NCBI RefSeq assembly: GCF_011009555.1
Contig: NZ_QXHD01000004.1
Location: forward strand, 3,337,075 to 3,401,074
DNA from: Adonisia turfae CCMR0081
Lineage (GTDB): Bacteria > Cyanobacteriota > Cyanobacteriia > Phormidesmidales > Phormidesmidaceae
Reading direction: 5' to 3'
DNA: 64,000 nt
In this document: piece after piece, positions 45,567-53,894 of the stretch
Position numbering within the stretch: the stretch's first letter is position 1
Layout of the letters: the number at the start of each line of letters is the position of its first letter
Made by a program: the position numbers and the translations under genes
Notes under the pieces: generated by a model
What the model was told of the DNA's origin: nothing
Databases searched by the model: none
The model's input: the letters and a program-made list of their open reading frames with translations, nothing else

Positions 45567-45905
45567 ATGAATAAAGCAGAGTTTGATGAAGTGATCGAGG
45601 CCATTCTTGATGGCAAATATTCTTGGGCTTGCGTTTTATTTCTTTATGGTGAAGGCCATAATCCACTTCAATATATGCCCTATCGAACCTATCATCGCTT
45701 AATGAAAGCAAATCGACATCAAGAGAGAGCGTTGCAAGAATCACTAACTATGCCTCAATGCTCTACAGGGCATCAAAACACTGGGCAAAAAATTACCGAC
45801 CTCAAATACCTAAAGACCGTTGATACGTCTCAAATCAATATTAGAGGTGGCTGGAAACAATGGTTAAGCCAAACCGTTTCGCCCACATTGAAATGGAGTA
45901 ACTAA
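45567..45905 (+). CDS. Second HetP-like protein with leader-like C-terminal GG motif
   Basis: 112 residues, GGAGGG ribosome binding site. It shares with the first copy the core [15 protein letters not shown] and [12 protein letters not shown], and the tail ITDLKYLKT (76-84) then INIRGG (90-95) before a short amphipathic end (WKQWLSQ). The two copies are equal in length but differ in the linker, so they are diverged paralogues rather than a recent duplication. Same-strand layout with the small gene at 45337 suggests one operon. Role unknown; see the first copy. Confidence 0.85.
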   Translation: MNKAEFDEVIEAILDGKYSWACVLFLYGEGHNPLQYMPYRTYHRLMKANRHQERALQESLTMPQCSTGHQNTGQKITDLKYLKTVDTSQINIRGGWKQWLSQTVSPTLKWSN

Positions 45906-45941
45906 AGTATCAACTCACCGGGTATCAACTCCATCACAGGT

Positions 45942-45970
45942 CCAGGCATCAGAACCTTACTGATGCCTGG
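45942..45970. terminator. Hairpin between convergent genes
   Basis: CCAGGCATCAG (45942-45952) and CTGATGCCTGG (45960-45970) are a perfect 11-bp stem with a 7-nt loop, between the second HetP-like gene (plus) and the TPR gene (minus). No clear T-run on either side, so it is only terminator-like. Confidence 0.5.
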
Positions 45971-46077
45971 CTTCTGGCTACATACATCTGAGGCTTCATC
46001 AATTAACCAATACTTCCCGACTTTAAGTTGATGCTCAACTCACCAGTTAGGATCAGCTGTGTAAGGACAATTATTGA

Positions 46078-48423
46078 CTATTGTTTGACACAGCTGACTT
46101 TAATAGTGACATTATCTCGTTCCTGTAATGCGGTACGCAATGCGTGTTTAGCATCTGTCAGCGATGAATTCATGCTAATGGCTATGCGATAGGAGTCAAT
46201 GGCAGCCTGTAGATCACCCAATTCCTTTTGCGAATTGCCCAAGGTGTAAGCCCTATCAGCATACCTTAATTGCTCAGATTGAGAGAGTTTGCCTTGATGA
46301 TAAAGTATAGTCGCTATGCCTATATCTGCAGTTGGATCAGCAGGGTTAAGATTTAGTGCTTTTTGATAACAAGCAATGGCTTCATCCCAGGATTCCTCAC
46401 CTTTTAACTGCAGCATTAGAGCCAGATGAGAGTAGGCATCCAACAGCTCGGGTTGCATCAGCGTGGCTTGTCGATAGTATGAAATCGCAACCTCCAACTC
46501 TTGCTGTTTCTGATATTTGTTGCCTAGCTCATAGTTAGCCAACGCATATTGATTATTTTCTGACGGTGGTAACTGCTTCTGGTCATATAGTATATTTGCA
46601 ACAGCAACCTCAGCTTCCCGATAGGCGGGTTTCAGCTGCCACGCCCTTTGATAGCAAGCAAGAATATTATCGTTGTCTACGTCACCCTGGATCTGAAGGG
46701 TGAGTCCCAAATAATAAGAGGCTTCTGCCAAATCAGGCTGCATGGCAATGGCTTGTTGATAGTATGCGATCGCAACACTCAAATCACCTACCTGACGTCG
46801 CTGGTCTCCTAAATCCATATTGAGGTTTGCATAATGCGAATATTTTTCAGAGGACAATTTACCTTGCTCATACAGGGCATTTGCCCAAATCACATCAGCC
46901 TCGACACATTCAGGCTGTAGGTCTTTAGCTTGTTGATAACAATCAATAGCGCCATCCCAGTCACCTTGCTGCTGTAATAAGTAGCCAAGATTATGGAAAA
47001 TTGCTGCCGTAATCACAGGTACCGTAGGTAAATCAAGCGCTCGCCGAAAGGTCTGGTCAGCCCCATGTAAATGCCCCTGGGTTTGATAGAGCGTCCCTAA
47101 ACTAAACCATGCCTTGAGATTGTCAGGTTGAAGCTCTAACAACTTTTTAAAAGATGTTTCAGCCCCTTGCCAATCTCCAGTGCGCTGACAAATAACACCT
47201 AATCCATAGAGAGCTTCAGCATGCTCCGGCTGTGTATGCAAAATTTGACGATAACACTGCCCAGCCTCAGATAAACGGCCCGCCTGATGATAAATTGAGG
47301 CAATTTCCAGGGCTTGAGGCAATGTCCTTATATCAAGCTGAGGCGATCGCTGTGACTCACCTCGACGTTGTAACGTTAAGATCTTAATATGCTGAGGCTG
47401 AGCACCCAACGAAAACTTATAGGCCTCATTTCCCATCAAAAAATCATACACCTCAAATTGGTTTTGAATAGCAAACTGAATACTCAATGCATGCAAAATT
47501 AAACCCGACGAGAGATTTTTAACCGCCTCATCACGTCCCCCCAACCAAAAAAGCATCGACTTCTTCTGCCAATCTATCAAATTGGCAATGGCACCCAGGG
47601 GTTGATTGTTTCGCCATAAAACTGGCAAATAAAGACAATGATATTCAAAACAACGTCGTAAACTCAAATCAGCATTTTCTAAAATGTTGCGACAGTGCTC
47701 ATTGCCTTTTCGACCCGACCAGCTTTTTTCCCAAAAATTCAATAGAACTTTAATATGCTGATCCAGTGTTTCAGCTGTCGGTTGCGTTACCCTGAACTCA
47801 CCATTTTGACTAACTTTTCTTAAAAGGCGTTTGACTTTTTGACGTGTATTCGAGCTTAATTTCTCTTGAAGATAGATATCCCAATCCTGAGGCAACAGAA
47901 TATGGGGAACAATATTGTTATCTATAGAGTCAACATCACTCGTGTGATGAAGTTCCTGAACAAGATAGTTTTCTTTAGGAAAATCTTCTAATAATAACTT
48001 TGATCGAGTATCTGCTGTTGAAAGATTAGCAATGGTTAGAGTTGACCATGCTGTGAAATGCTGTAGCAAATAATTAGCAAAAGCAGAAGCCACATCTTTT
48101 TCATAGTTTGGAAGACAGATAAAAGGAATATGCATCGCATCTGTCACACCAATAATTGATAGTTCGTTATATAGCTGACCTGGTAGCTTTTCATCAGTAT
48201 TAATAACGAGGGGAAAGAAAGCTACATAATTTTGATTGGGTTCAGTTTCCTTTGCAGCTAAAATCATCCAAGGTTGTTCATATGCTTCATGGCAATTAAG
48301 TCGACCATTTAGCCAAACCCAAGAAATAAAAAAAAGAGATTTAGGATCAGATTGGTATACCCATTCCCACTCTTCTTTTATTTCCTTAAATTGATCAAGC
48401 GTATCAACAACGTCAATTCTCAT
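46078..48423 (-). CDS. CelD/BcsL-like acetyltransferase fused to TPR repeats
   Basis: 781 residues. Residues 1-345 resemble the CelD/BcsL (Acetyltransf_6, GNAT-like) fold: 'KEEWEWVYQSDPKSLFFISWVWL', 'NTRQKVKRLLRKV', 'LPVLWRNNQPLGAIANLIDW' and 'YDFLMGNEAYKFSLGAQ'. About ten TPR units follow (375-770), such as 'EALYGLGVICQRTGDWQGAETSFKKLLELQP' in shortened form. No signal peptide. It is convergent with the HetP-like genes and lies between them and the small peptide genes; an acyl-transfer role on those peptides is possible but only inferred from position. Confidence 0.78.
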   Translation of the reverse strand: MRIDVVDTLDQFKEIKEEWEWVYQSDPKSLFFISWVWLNGRLNCHEAYEQPWMILAAKETEPNQNYVAFFPLVINTDEKLPGQLYNELSIIGVTDAMHIPFICLPNYEKDVASAFANYLLQHFTAWSTLTIANLSTADTRSKLLLEDFPKENYLVQELHHTSDVDSIDNNIVPHILLPQDWDIYLQEKLSSNTRQKVKRLLRKVSQNGEFRVTQPTAETLDQHIKVLLNFWEKSWSGRKGNEHCRNILENADLSLRRCFEYHCLYLPVLWRNNQPLGAIANLIDWQKKSMLFWLGGRDEAVKNLSSGLILHALSIQFAIQNQFEVYDFLMGNEAYKFSLGAQPQHIKILTLQRRGESQRSPQLDIRTLPQALEIASIYHQAGRLSEAGQCYRQILHTQPEHAEALYGLGVICQRTGDWQGAETSFKKLLELQPDNLKAWFSLGTLYQTQGHLHGADQTFRRALDLPTVPVITAAIFHNLGYLLQQQGDWDGAIDCYQQAKDLQPECVEADVIWANALYEQGKLSSEKYSHYANLNMDLGDQRRQVGDLSVAIAYYQQAIAMQPDLAEASYYLGLTLQIQGDVDNDNILACYQRAWQLKPAYREAEVAVANILYDQKQLPPSENNQYALANYELGNKYQKQQELEVAISYYRQATLMQPELLDAYSHLALMLQLKGEESWDEAIACYQKALNLNPADPTADIGIATILYHQGKLSQSEQLRYADRAYTLGNSQKELGDLQAAIDSYRIAISMNSSLTDAKHALRTALQERDNVTIKVSCVKQ

Positions 48424-48809
48424 AGCTATATTGGACTTGTCGGCTATTGGCTGTATACAGTTGGTAGGCCTTGAAGCTTACTGGCTAACGATATCAGGTC
48501 AAAAAAGAACCACTGCATTCATCTGAAATCATCATCATCTGAATTACAGTGATTCTTTTAGGGGACTGAGTAGAGCTCTGACATCTAAGCTAATTTGGGC
48601 AGCACAGAGGTCTTGTTCAACCTACCTAAACAGTTAAATTGACCTATCCTATGCAACTCCTGAGAAAATTAGAGCGTTGTTGAATCTCGACATGAAACAA
48701 TCCGTTAAATCTTAACTGTTAGCAAGTTTTACGAACGATTCACTCTCTAAATCAACAACGCTAGAATCGGATGCCAAATGCAAAGTAGAATAGAGGTGCT
48801 AATTACTAA
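48424..48809. other. Intergenic region, no gene seen
   Basis: 386 bp between the acetyltransferase/TPR gene start and the 3' end of the first small peptide gene, both minus strand. It holds no hairpin with a T-run or small gene I can support, although it must carry the promoter for the TPR gene. Confidence 0.4.
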
Positions 48810-49007
48810 TTAGTCAACACTAACTTTAGTAATCGCAGTGGCTTTTGCATTCCCTTTGAATGCATAGGCACTAGCTTTTGAAGACGCATTCACCTTTACA
48901 ACATCGATTTTAATTTTGACGCCACGACGACGGCGACGGCGATGAGAACCACCAACGATATCGGAAGATACAGTTGTTTCAAGATAGCTCAAATCAGAAA
49001 TATACAT
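48810..49007 (-). CDS. Double-glycine-leader peptide with hexa-Arg motif (small precursor 1)
   Basis: 65 residues from ATG 49007, chosen because GGAGAG (49015-49020 complement) precedes it at good spacing; a longer frame begins at 49043. The leader is YISDLSYLE then SDIVGG, 20 residues ending in GG. Directly after comes SHRRRRRRG, then a strand-like 'VKIKIDVVKVN' and a Ala/Ser/Lys-rich tail ending ITKVSVD. The leader type fits C39 peptidase exporters such as the one encoded at 39 kb. No Cys, so it is not a lanthipeptide of the usual kind. I do not recognise the family. Confidence 0.75.
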   Translation of the reverse strand: MYISDLSYLETTVSSDIVGGSHRRRRRRGVKIKIDVVKVNASSKASAYAFKGNAKATAITKVSVD

Positions 49008-49028
49008 TATCTTTCTCTCCAAGTTTTG

Positions 49029-49069
49029 TAGTATGCTCACCAACCATTTTTTGATTGGTGAGCATACTA
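49029..49069. repeat. Hairpin with TGCTCACCAA stem upstream of precursor 1
   Basis: TAGTATGCTCACCAA (49029-49043) and TTGGTGAGCATACTA (49055-49069) are a perfect 15-bp inverted repeat with an 11-nt loop, ending about 8 bp before the Shine-Dalgarno of precursor 1. No T-run follows, so it could fold in the 5' leader of that mRNA. A sister hairpin with the same GCTCACCAA core lies at 49839-49890. Confidence 0.65.
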
Positions 49070-49305
49070 TATCTACCTGTCCTAAGAGAATGTTGCCAAC
49101 TTGGCAGGAGTTTTTTTATACGTTGCCGTTACTAATCTTTGGTATAGCTCTTTACCTGTGAAATCTAGGCTATTAGCCCGTTTTATAGAGCACTTCATCT
49201 TCTAAATCAGTAAGGTTTTGATTCCTAGCCTCTGAGTTGTGAGTACTATCCTTAGGCAAACGTCTCGTTTTAAGGTGATATTCTCTTTATAGCTTTGTTA
49301 CCCAT

Positions 49306-49338
49306 AAAAATAAGAGTCAGTTACTTGACTGACTCTTA
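49306..49338 (-). terminator. Terminator after precursor 2
   Basis: TAAGAGTCAGT (49311-49321) pairs with ACTGACTCTTA (49328-49338); on the minus strand the stem runs into TTTTTATGG (49310-49306 and beyond). It ends the transcript of the gene at 49426-49701. The remainder of 49070-49425 holds no gene. Confidence 0.72.
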
Positions 49339-49425
49339 AACTTACTAGCCATGTTCAGATGAAAAAGACTAGATTTAATATTGTGACACAAGGACAATGA
49401 CTTCTGTTCAACCTTAGAAATCAGC

Positions 49426-49701
49426 TTACAGCTGAACAGAAGCAGAGGCGCGTGCCCGACCACCACCCACTGCAGTGGCACTGGCTAAAGCACTCCCCCT
49501 CAGGGCTCTGGCAAAAGCACTAACACGGCGAGTACCATGGGGGCCAACATAGGTTGTAAAATCGACGTCGAAATCAGCATCAAACTCGGCATCTAAAGCA
49601 ACGTCGACACCCCGAGAGCTGCGACGAGAACCACCATGAATATAAAGCTGATTTGATATATCCTTGAAAAAATCAAGGTCTGAAATTATCAACTGACTCA
49701 T
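49426..49701 (-). CDS. Double-glycine-leader peptide with Asp/Phe repeats (small precursor 2)
   Basis: 91 residues from ATG 49701, with AAGGAG (49708-49713 complement) as ribosome binding site; a frame open from 49800 is not needed. The leader reads IISDLDFFKD then LYIHGG, 24 residues ending in GG. The core has SRRSSRG, then a repeating acidic stretch 'LDAEFDADFDVDF', then an Arg/Ala/Ser-rich part ending 'GGGRARASASVQL', where a second GGG sits. The Arg-next-to-GG layout is shared with the other two. No Cys. Unknown family. Confidence 0.72.
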   Translation of the reverse strand: MSQLIISDLDFFKDISNQLYIHGGSRRSSRGVDVALDAEFDADFDVDFTTYVGPHGTRRVSAFARALRGSALASATAVGGGRARASASVQL

Positions 49702-49838
49702 TTTTTTCTCCTTATCGGACGATAAGTTGTTACAACGATGAGAAATGAACCTCGACAGACAGATAGTACAAACAGTGAAACGATCTTGCCATTTCCCCAC
49801 TCGTTGTGAGAATACAACAGCAATGGGGCATCTGTAAG

Positions 49839-49890
49839 TTAAGGCTCACCAAAAGAACAATATGGTGCCTGATCTTTTGGTGAGCCTTAA
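49839..49890. repeat. Hairpin with GGCTCACCAAAAG stem after precursor 3
   Basis: TTAAGGCTCACCAAAAG (49839-49855) and its exact reverse complement (49874-49890) form a 17-bp stem with an 18-nt loop, 95 bp past the stop of precursor 3 on its strand. The stem core GCTCACCAA is shared with the hairpin at 49029-49069. No T-run, so the role may be mRNA stability or a recombination/repeat unit. Confidence 0.6.
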
Positions 49891-49985
49891 AGGTTCCCAT
49901 CCTTGCAAATACTAGGATTGTTGAATGGTAAAGCTGATCAAATTAGAAATAGATCAAAGATCCACTCCAATAGAATCTGCTAAAC

Positions 49986-50234
49986 TTAACGACGACGACG
50001 ACGTCTGCTATTGCTAGCATACGATGTGGAGCTAGCGTAAGAACTGGAGCCAATACCAGCCGCCGCATTAGTTTCTACATAAGCATCGGTTCTAGTGTAT
50101 TTACCCAGTGCATCTGCAGCCGCATCAGCTGTAGCTTTAGCAGATCCACCGCGATGACGACGGCGACGACGACCACCTAAGATATTTGTTGTTTCAGAAA
50201 CAGTACCTAGATAGCTTAGATCGTTGATATTCAT
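49986..50234 (-). CDS. Double-glycine-leader peptide flanked by poly-Arg (small precursor 3)
   Basis: 82 residues from ATG 50234, with GGAGAG (50243-50248 complement) eight bases before it. The leader reads INDLSYLGT then NILGG, 21 residues ending in GG. The core begins RRRRRHRGG, holds a Tyr/Ala/Ser-rich centre with 'SSYASSTSYASNS', and ends RRRRRR before the stop. The leader closely matches that of precursor 1 and the HetP-like tails. The basic ends could be modified or cut after secretion. Unknown family. Confidence 0.75.
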   Translation of the reverse strand: MNINDLSYLGTVSETTNILGGRRRRRHRGGSAKATADAAADALGKYTRTDAYVETNAAAGIGSSSYASSTSYASNSRRRRRR

Positions 50235-50440
50235 GAGTATGGCTCTCCAAAGAAGATGTCTAAAGCAACCTTTTGTTGCTGTTGTAGATACAATATTGTT
50301 TTTTTTGAGAAAGATGTGGCCATTTTGGCAGATTCTTGGAAAAATATCGTATTTAGTTCGGCAGCTGACATTTTTAGCAAGTGTGGCCATGTTTGCAGTT
50401 TTGACCAATATCAAACTCAGTTAAGTTACCCCAAAACACA

Positions 50441-50488
50441 TTTTCCCCCTCAACGACCTTAAAGCAAAGGAGCGTTAAAGGGGGAAAA
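50441..50488 (-). terminator. Hairpin between the PEP-CTERM gene and precursor 3
   Basis: TTTTCCCCCT (50441-50450) and AGGGGGAAAA (50479-50488) pair perfectly over 10 bp, with an inner AACG/CGTT pair extending the stem. It lies 65 bp after the stop of the minus-strand PEP-CTERM gene and could end its transcript, though the following T-run is short. The rest of 50235-50552 has no gene. Confidence 0.5.
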
Positions 50489-50552
50489 GACAAAGAGAAG
50501 AGATGTTTAAATAATGTGAGACAATCTCTTAATCAATTAAGATCTCCTTAGA

Positions 50553-51431
50553 CTAGCCATGGAGTCTTTTTTTAAATGAGAAGCCAGTTAAGCCTAAGAG
50601 TGGTGCAATTAAAGCTAATACACCAGTGGGTTCTGGCACCGACTGTTTACAGTCTTGCTGGCTGGCAGCCGTTGCCACACAGGCAGAACTGGTTTTAACT
50701 TCCACCAGTTGTAGGTAGGTATCTGTGTCAAAGCTACGGCTATAGGATCCTTCCACAAAGGCATCGACAAACTCACTTTGTCCGCCAAAGGATGTGTCAA
50801 AGAACGTGTCAAATGTCAGCGCACCGCTCGTCTGTGGTTCAGTGAAATTATCGTCTGAGCCAAGTGTGGATAAACGTCCACTGAGTGTAAAGGTATCCAA
50901 AAGAGATAGAGAATTGGATTGAGTACCTCCATAGAGGGCGAATGAGACTTCACCAGTCGCCTGGGCAGCTTCAACATCAGGACGATCAATCTCTGTTTCG
51001 AGCAGCAGCGAGGCAATAAAGTCAAAGCTAAAACTGTTGCCAGAGGCGACAAAGAAGTCACCAATGACTTCAGAAAAGCTTTCACCAATGCCAAAATAGT
51101 TGTTGCCGTCGTCACCTATCGCCTCGCTAAATGCAACATTACAGGCACCAGGATTTCCTAAATCGAACAAACATGAATCTGCACCAGCCGCATCATTAAA
51201 AGCTGCAGCATCTGCAATAGCATCTACCATAACTTCACCATCTTCGGCGATGGCAATAGTATCCGTATTTGTATCTGTTGCGCTACCAAAGAAATCTTGA
51301 TTAAAGGTTACTTCTAGTAAGCTTTCTGAAAACGCAAGACTAGCGGCCTGACCGGGGGATGCGATCGCAACCACCCCCGACGTAACAGAAGCCATCAAAA
51401 GCCAAGAGGCTTTACCTAAACATCGATTCAT
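50553..51431 (-). CDS. PEP-CTERM sorted exported protein
   Basis: 292 residues from ATG 51431, with AGGAG five bases before it; an upstream ATG at 51446 would add only MSGDS. A signal peptide is seen (SWLLMASVTSGVVAIASPGQAAS, cleaved after about residue 30). The mature part is rich in Asp, Ser, Phe and Ala. The C-terminus is a PEP-CTERM signal: VPEPTGVLALIAPLLGLTGF then SFKKRLHG, for exosortase-type sorting. No exosortase gene lies in the window. Function unknown; surface location predicted. Confidence 0.82.
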   Translation of the reverse strand: MNRCLGKASWLLMASVTSGVVAIASPGQAASLAFSESLLEVTFNQDFFGSATDTNTDTIAIAEDGEVMVDAIADAAAFNDAAGADSCLFDLGNPGACNVAFSEAIGDDGNNYFGIGESFSEVIGDFFVASGNSFSFDFIASLLLETEIDRPDVEAAQATGEVSFALYGGTQSNSLSLLDTFTLSGRLSTLGSDDNFTEPQTSGALTFDTFFDTSFGGQSEFVDAFVEGSYSRSFDTDTYLQLVEVKTSSACVATAASQQDCKQSVPEPTGVLALIAPLLGLTGFSFKKRLHG

Positions 51432-52075
51432 GGAATCTCCTGACATAAATTAATTTAAAAAGCATGCGTAATGACGCAATTACGTCATTTGAATTGGTAT
51501 TTGCCACAGGGAATTTCTAAAAACAGACAGCCCGTTCCTGATCTGACTTGGCAGATGTGTTGGGGTATTTGCCAGTTCAATCGCTTAGTAATCTGTTGTT
51601 CTCAACGATTACGTCTGTTTTTAGCAATCGAGCCAGGCTAAAGATAACAAGTTGTTCAAATACGTCCAGGCAGTTGTAGACAAATAAGTCTTCGTTGCTT
51701 CTGCATTAATCCAACAGAATTATTTAAATTGAGATGCTCAACAGCTCACTACAATGAGTGACAGATTGGTTATGCACCCCTCTGTCGCGATGCGACTATG
51801 CAAACTATGGCACCCTAAGATATCCTACCGACTAAAACAGTGGCAGATATCTAACTTGACACCCGGTAGTCACACTCTAATGGAGACTTAAATTAGGTTG
51901 AGACTATAGTGTTTTAGCGTTTAACTGTTGATTAGCACCTAAGTGCTTTCCCGTAAGTACATTTAACTGTATTGCCAGGGTCCCTAGGCAAAGCCAAAAT
52001 AAAGTCTGTGGTGACTTTAATAAAGATTACTCAGTAAAGTTGCCCTAACCCACCTGTCCATAGATATTTGCTGAC
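51432..52075. other. Intergenic region with a small palindrome
   Basis: 644 bp with no gene I can support. AATGACG-CAATTA-CGTCATT (51470-51489) is a palindrome 39 bp upstream of the PEP-CTERM start on its strand, a possible operator. The rest shows no strong promoter or hairpin. Confidence 0.4.
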
Positions 52076-53830
52076 TTAGACCACGGAATCAAGCAGCGAT
52101 TGTAGCTGCCATGTATGATCTTCTGACAGTCGTAATATAGATTGATGGTATGCTTCCAGAGATTTGCGATGGCCAACACTAAGGTAAGCGGTTTTGGTAG
52201 CCGCTAAATGACCATACAGTTGTTGTTCATTGTCACGATCAAGGGCACTGGTGGCTTCATCGAGAATTGTATATTTTGGCTGATGCAGCAGCACTCGGGC
52301 AAAACTCAGTCGCTGTTGTTCCCCGAGGGATAACACATCGCTCCATTCTTCTTCAGCATCAAAGCCACCAAAGCGTTCATCTAAGTCAGGCAAGTTAACT
52401 TGCTGAAGTGCTGTTTTGAGCTGGGCATCATTTAACTCAATATCGGGATAGGGATAGAGCAACTGCTGCCGGAGGCTACCTAAAATCATGTAGGGCTTTT
52501 GCGGTAGAAATAGCAAGTACTCCAGTTCGGGGCGCTCGATGGTGCCGTTGCCAGAGTTCCATAGACCTGCGATCGCACGCATCAGCGAACTCTTGCCACA
52601 ACCACTGGGGCCAACCACCAGTAGGGAACTTTGGGTATCTAATGCCAACGAGAGATCTTCAATTAGCGTGCGCTGATAGTTAGGCGTCTGCAATGTCAAA
52701 TTCTGTAGCGTCAACTCTACACCAATCTCACGATTGATAATGGGGTGAGCAACAACTATTGCCGACTCTGCCTGCTCTATTTCCTCTTGAGTATGCTCCT
52801 CTGGTGAACTCTCTGGCTCCTCAATGTGGCCAAGGGATGTGGCAAAGTCATAGAGACGATCAATCCCCGCCCCAAACGCAGTCAAGGATTGAAAGCGGGC
52901 AACAATCAGGTTAAGAGAGAAGAAAACGCGAATAAATGCCCCCTGGGCTTCGCTGACCTTACCCACTTCGATTTCACCGTTGAATATGCCAGGGGCAACC
53001 ACCAGCGCCGGTAAGATAAACGGAATAAATTCATAGGCATTAGTCACACCATTCAGTCCTAACTCCCAGCCCAGCAGACGCTTGTAATTATCAAACGCCG
53101 CCATAAATCGGTTATTAACCTGGGTCGATTCTTGAGTCTCACCTTGGTAAAATGCGATCGCTTCAGCATTCTCGCGCACCCGCACCAGACTAAACCGAAA
53201 ATTAGCCTCCCGCTTTAACTGTTCAAAATTTAGACGAACCAGGGGCTGACCAAACACACCCACTGTGACCAGGGTGCCGACAATGGCATAGCCCACCAAA
53301 AAGAGTACCAGCTCTTTAGAAATTCCCAACAAGACGCCACTAAAGGCAATAATTTCCAAAATTGAATCAGACAGCACCAGCAGTAAGGTCAGGGACTCTT
53401 GGGTAAAGTTCTTAACATCCTCAGCAATCCGCTGGTCAGGGTTATCAATATCAGGATCAAACTGATTAATGCGATAGAACGCTCTGTCAGCAAAGTAACG
53501 CTCTACAAAGTTGCCAGTCAGCCAGCGTCGCCAGGCCAGACCCAGACGGTCACGCAGGTAGGTGTAACCTGCCAGCAGCGGCGCATAAACGACTAGAACA
53601 CTGATAAAAATGACAACGGTTTGCCAAAATCGGGATTCATTTTTGGCAGACAACGCAGAGATCAGCTCCCCCCGCTGATTATTGAGGACAACGCTAAGAC
53701 CGGTATAGGCCAGGAGAAGTACAACAATGATGAGCAGCAGTCCTCGGGCTTTCCACTTTTCATTGCTGAACCAGTAGGTTTTGGCAATGGTCCAGAAACG
53801 TTGAAAGATTTGGAGGTTAAAGCGTTGCAT
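52076..53830 (-). CDS. ABCD/SbmA-like ABC transporter (membrane and ATPase domains fused)
   Basis: 584 residues. Membrane domain of the ABC_membrane_2/SbmA type (about residues 1-330, with 'LDRYF'-like 'NFVERYFADRAFYRINQFD' and 'NPDQRIAEDVKNFTQESL'), then ATPase with Walker [10 protein letters not shown], signature LSLGEQQRLSFARVLL and Walker B YTILDEATSALD. This is the family of peroxisomal ABCD and bacterial SbmA/YddA proteins. Substrate is unknown; peptide or fatty-acyl substrates are usual. The distance of 0.6 kb and the absence of shared sequence give no firm tie to the small peptide genes. Confidence 0.85.
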   Translation of the reverse strand: MQRFNLQIFQRFWTIAKTYWFSNEKWKARGLLLIIVVLLLAYTGLSVVLNNQRGELISALSAKNESRFWQTVVIFISVLVVYAPLLAGYTYLRDRLGLAWRRWLTGNFVERYFADRAFYRINQFDPDIDNPDQRIAEDVKNFTQESLTLLLVLSDSILEIIAFSGVLLGISKELVLFLVGYAIVGTLVTVGVFGQPLVRLNFEQLKREANFRFSLVRVRENAEAIAFYQGETQESTQVNNRFMAAFDNYKRLLGWELGLNGVTNAYEFIPFILPALVVAPGIFNGEIEVGKVSEAQGAFIRVFFSLNLIVARFQSLTAFGAGIDRLYDFATSLGHIEEPESSPEEHTQEEIEQAESAIVVAHPIINREIGVELTLQNLTLQTPNYQRTLIEDLSLALDTQSSLLVVGPSGCGKSSLMRAIAGLWNSGNGTIERPELEYLLFLPQKPYMILGSLRQQLLYPYPDIELNDAQLKTALQQVNLPDLDERFGGFDAEEEWSDVLSLGEQQRLSFARVLLHQPKYTILDEATSALDRDNEQQLYGHLAATKTAYLSVGHRKSLEAYHQSILRLSEDHTWQLQSLLDSVV

Positions 53831-53894
53831 AGAGGAGAATTCATAGCCAGATCCGGTCTTGTTAGTGTAAAGGGTTTAGCGGAGCAGTGGCTAT

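Noticed and set aside
39097..45905. Calling this a heterocyst differentiation locus
   Set aside because: HetC- and HetP-like genes are present but no other heterocyst gene is seen, and single-celled species also have HetP relatives.
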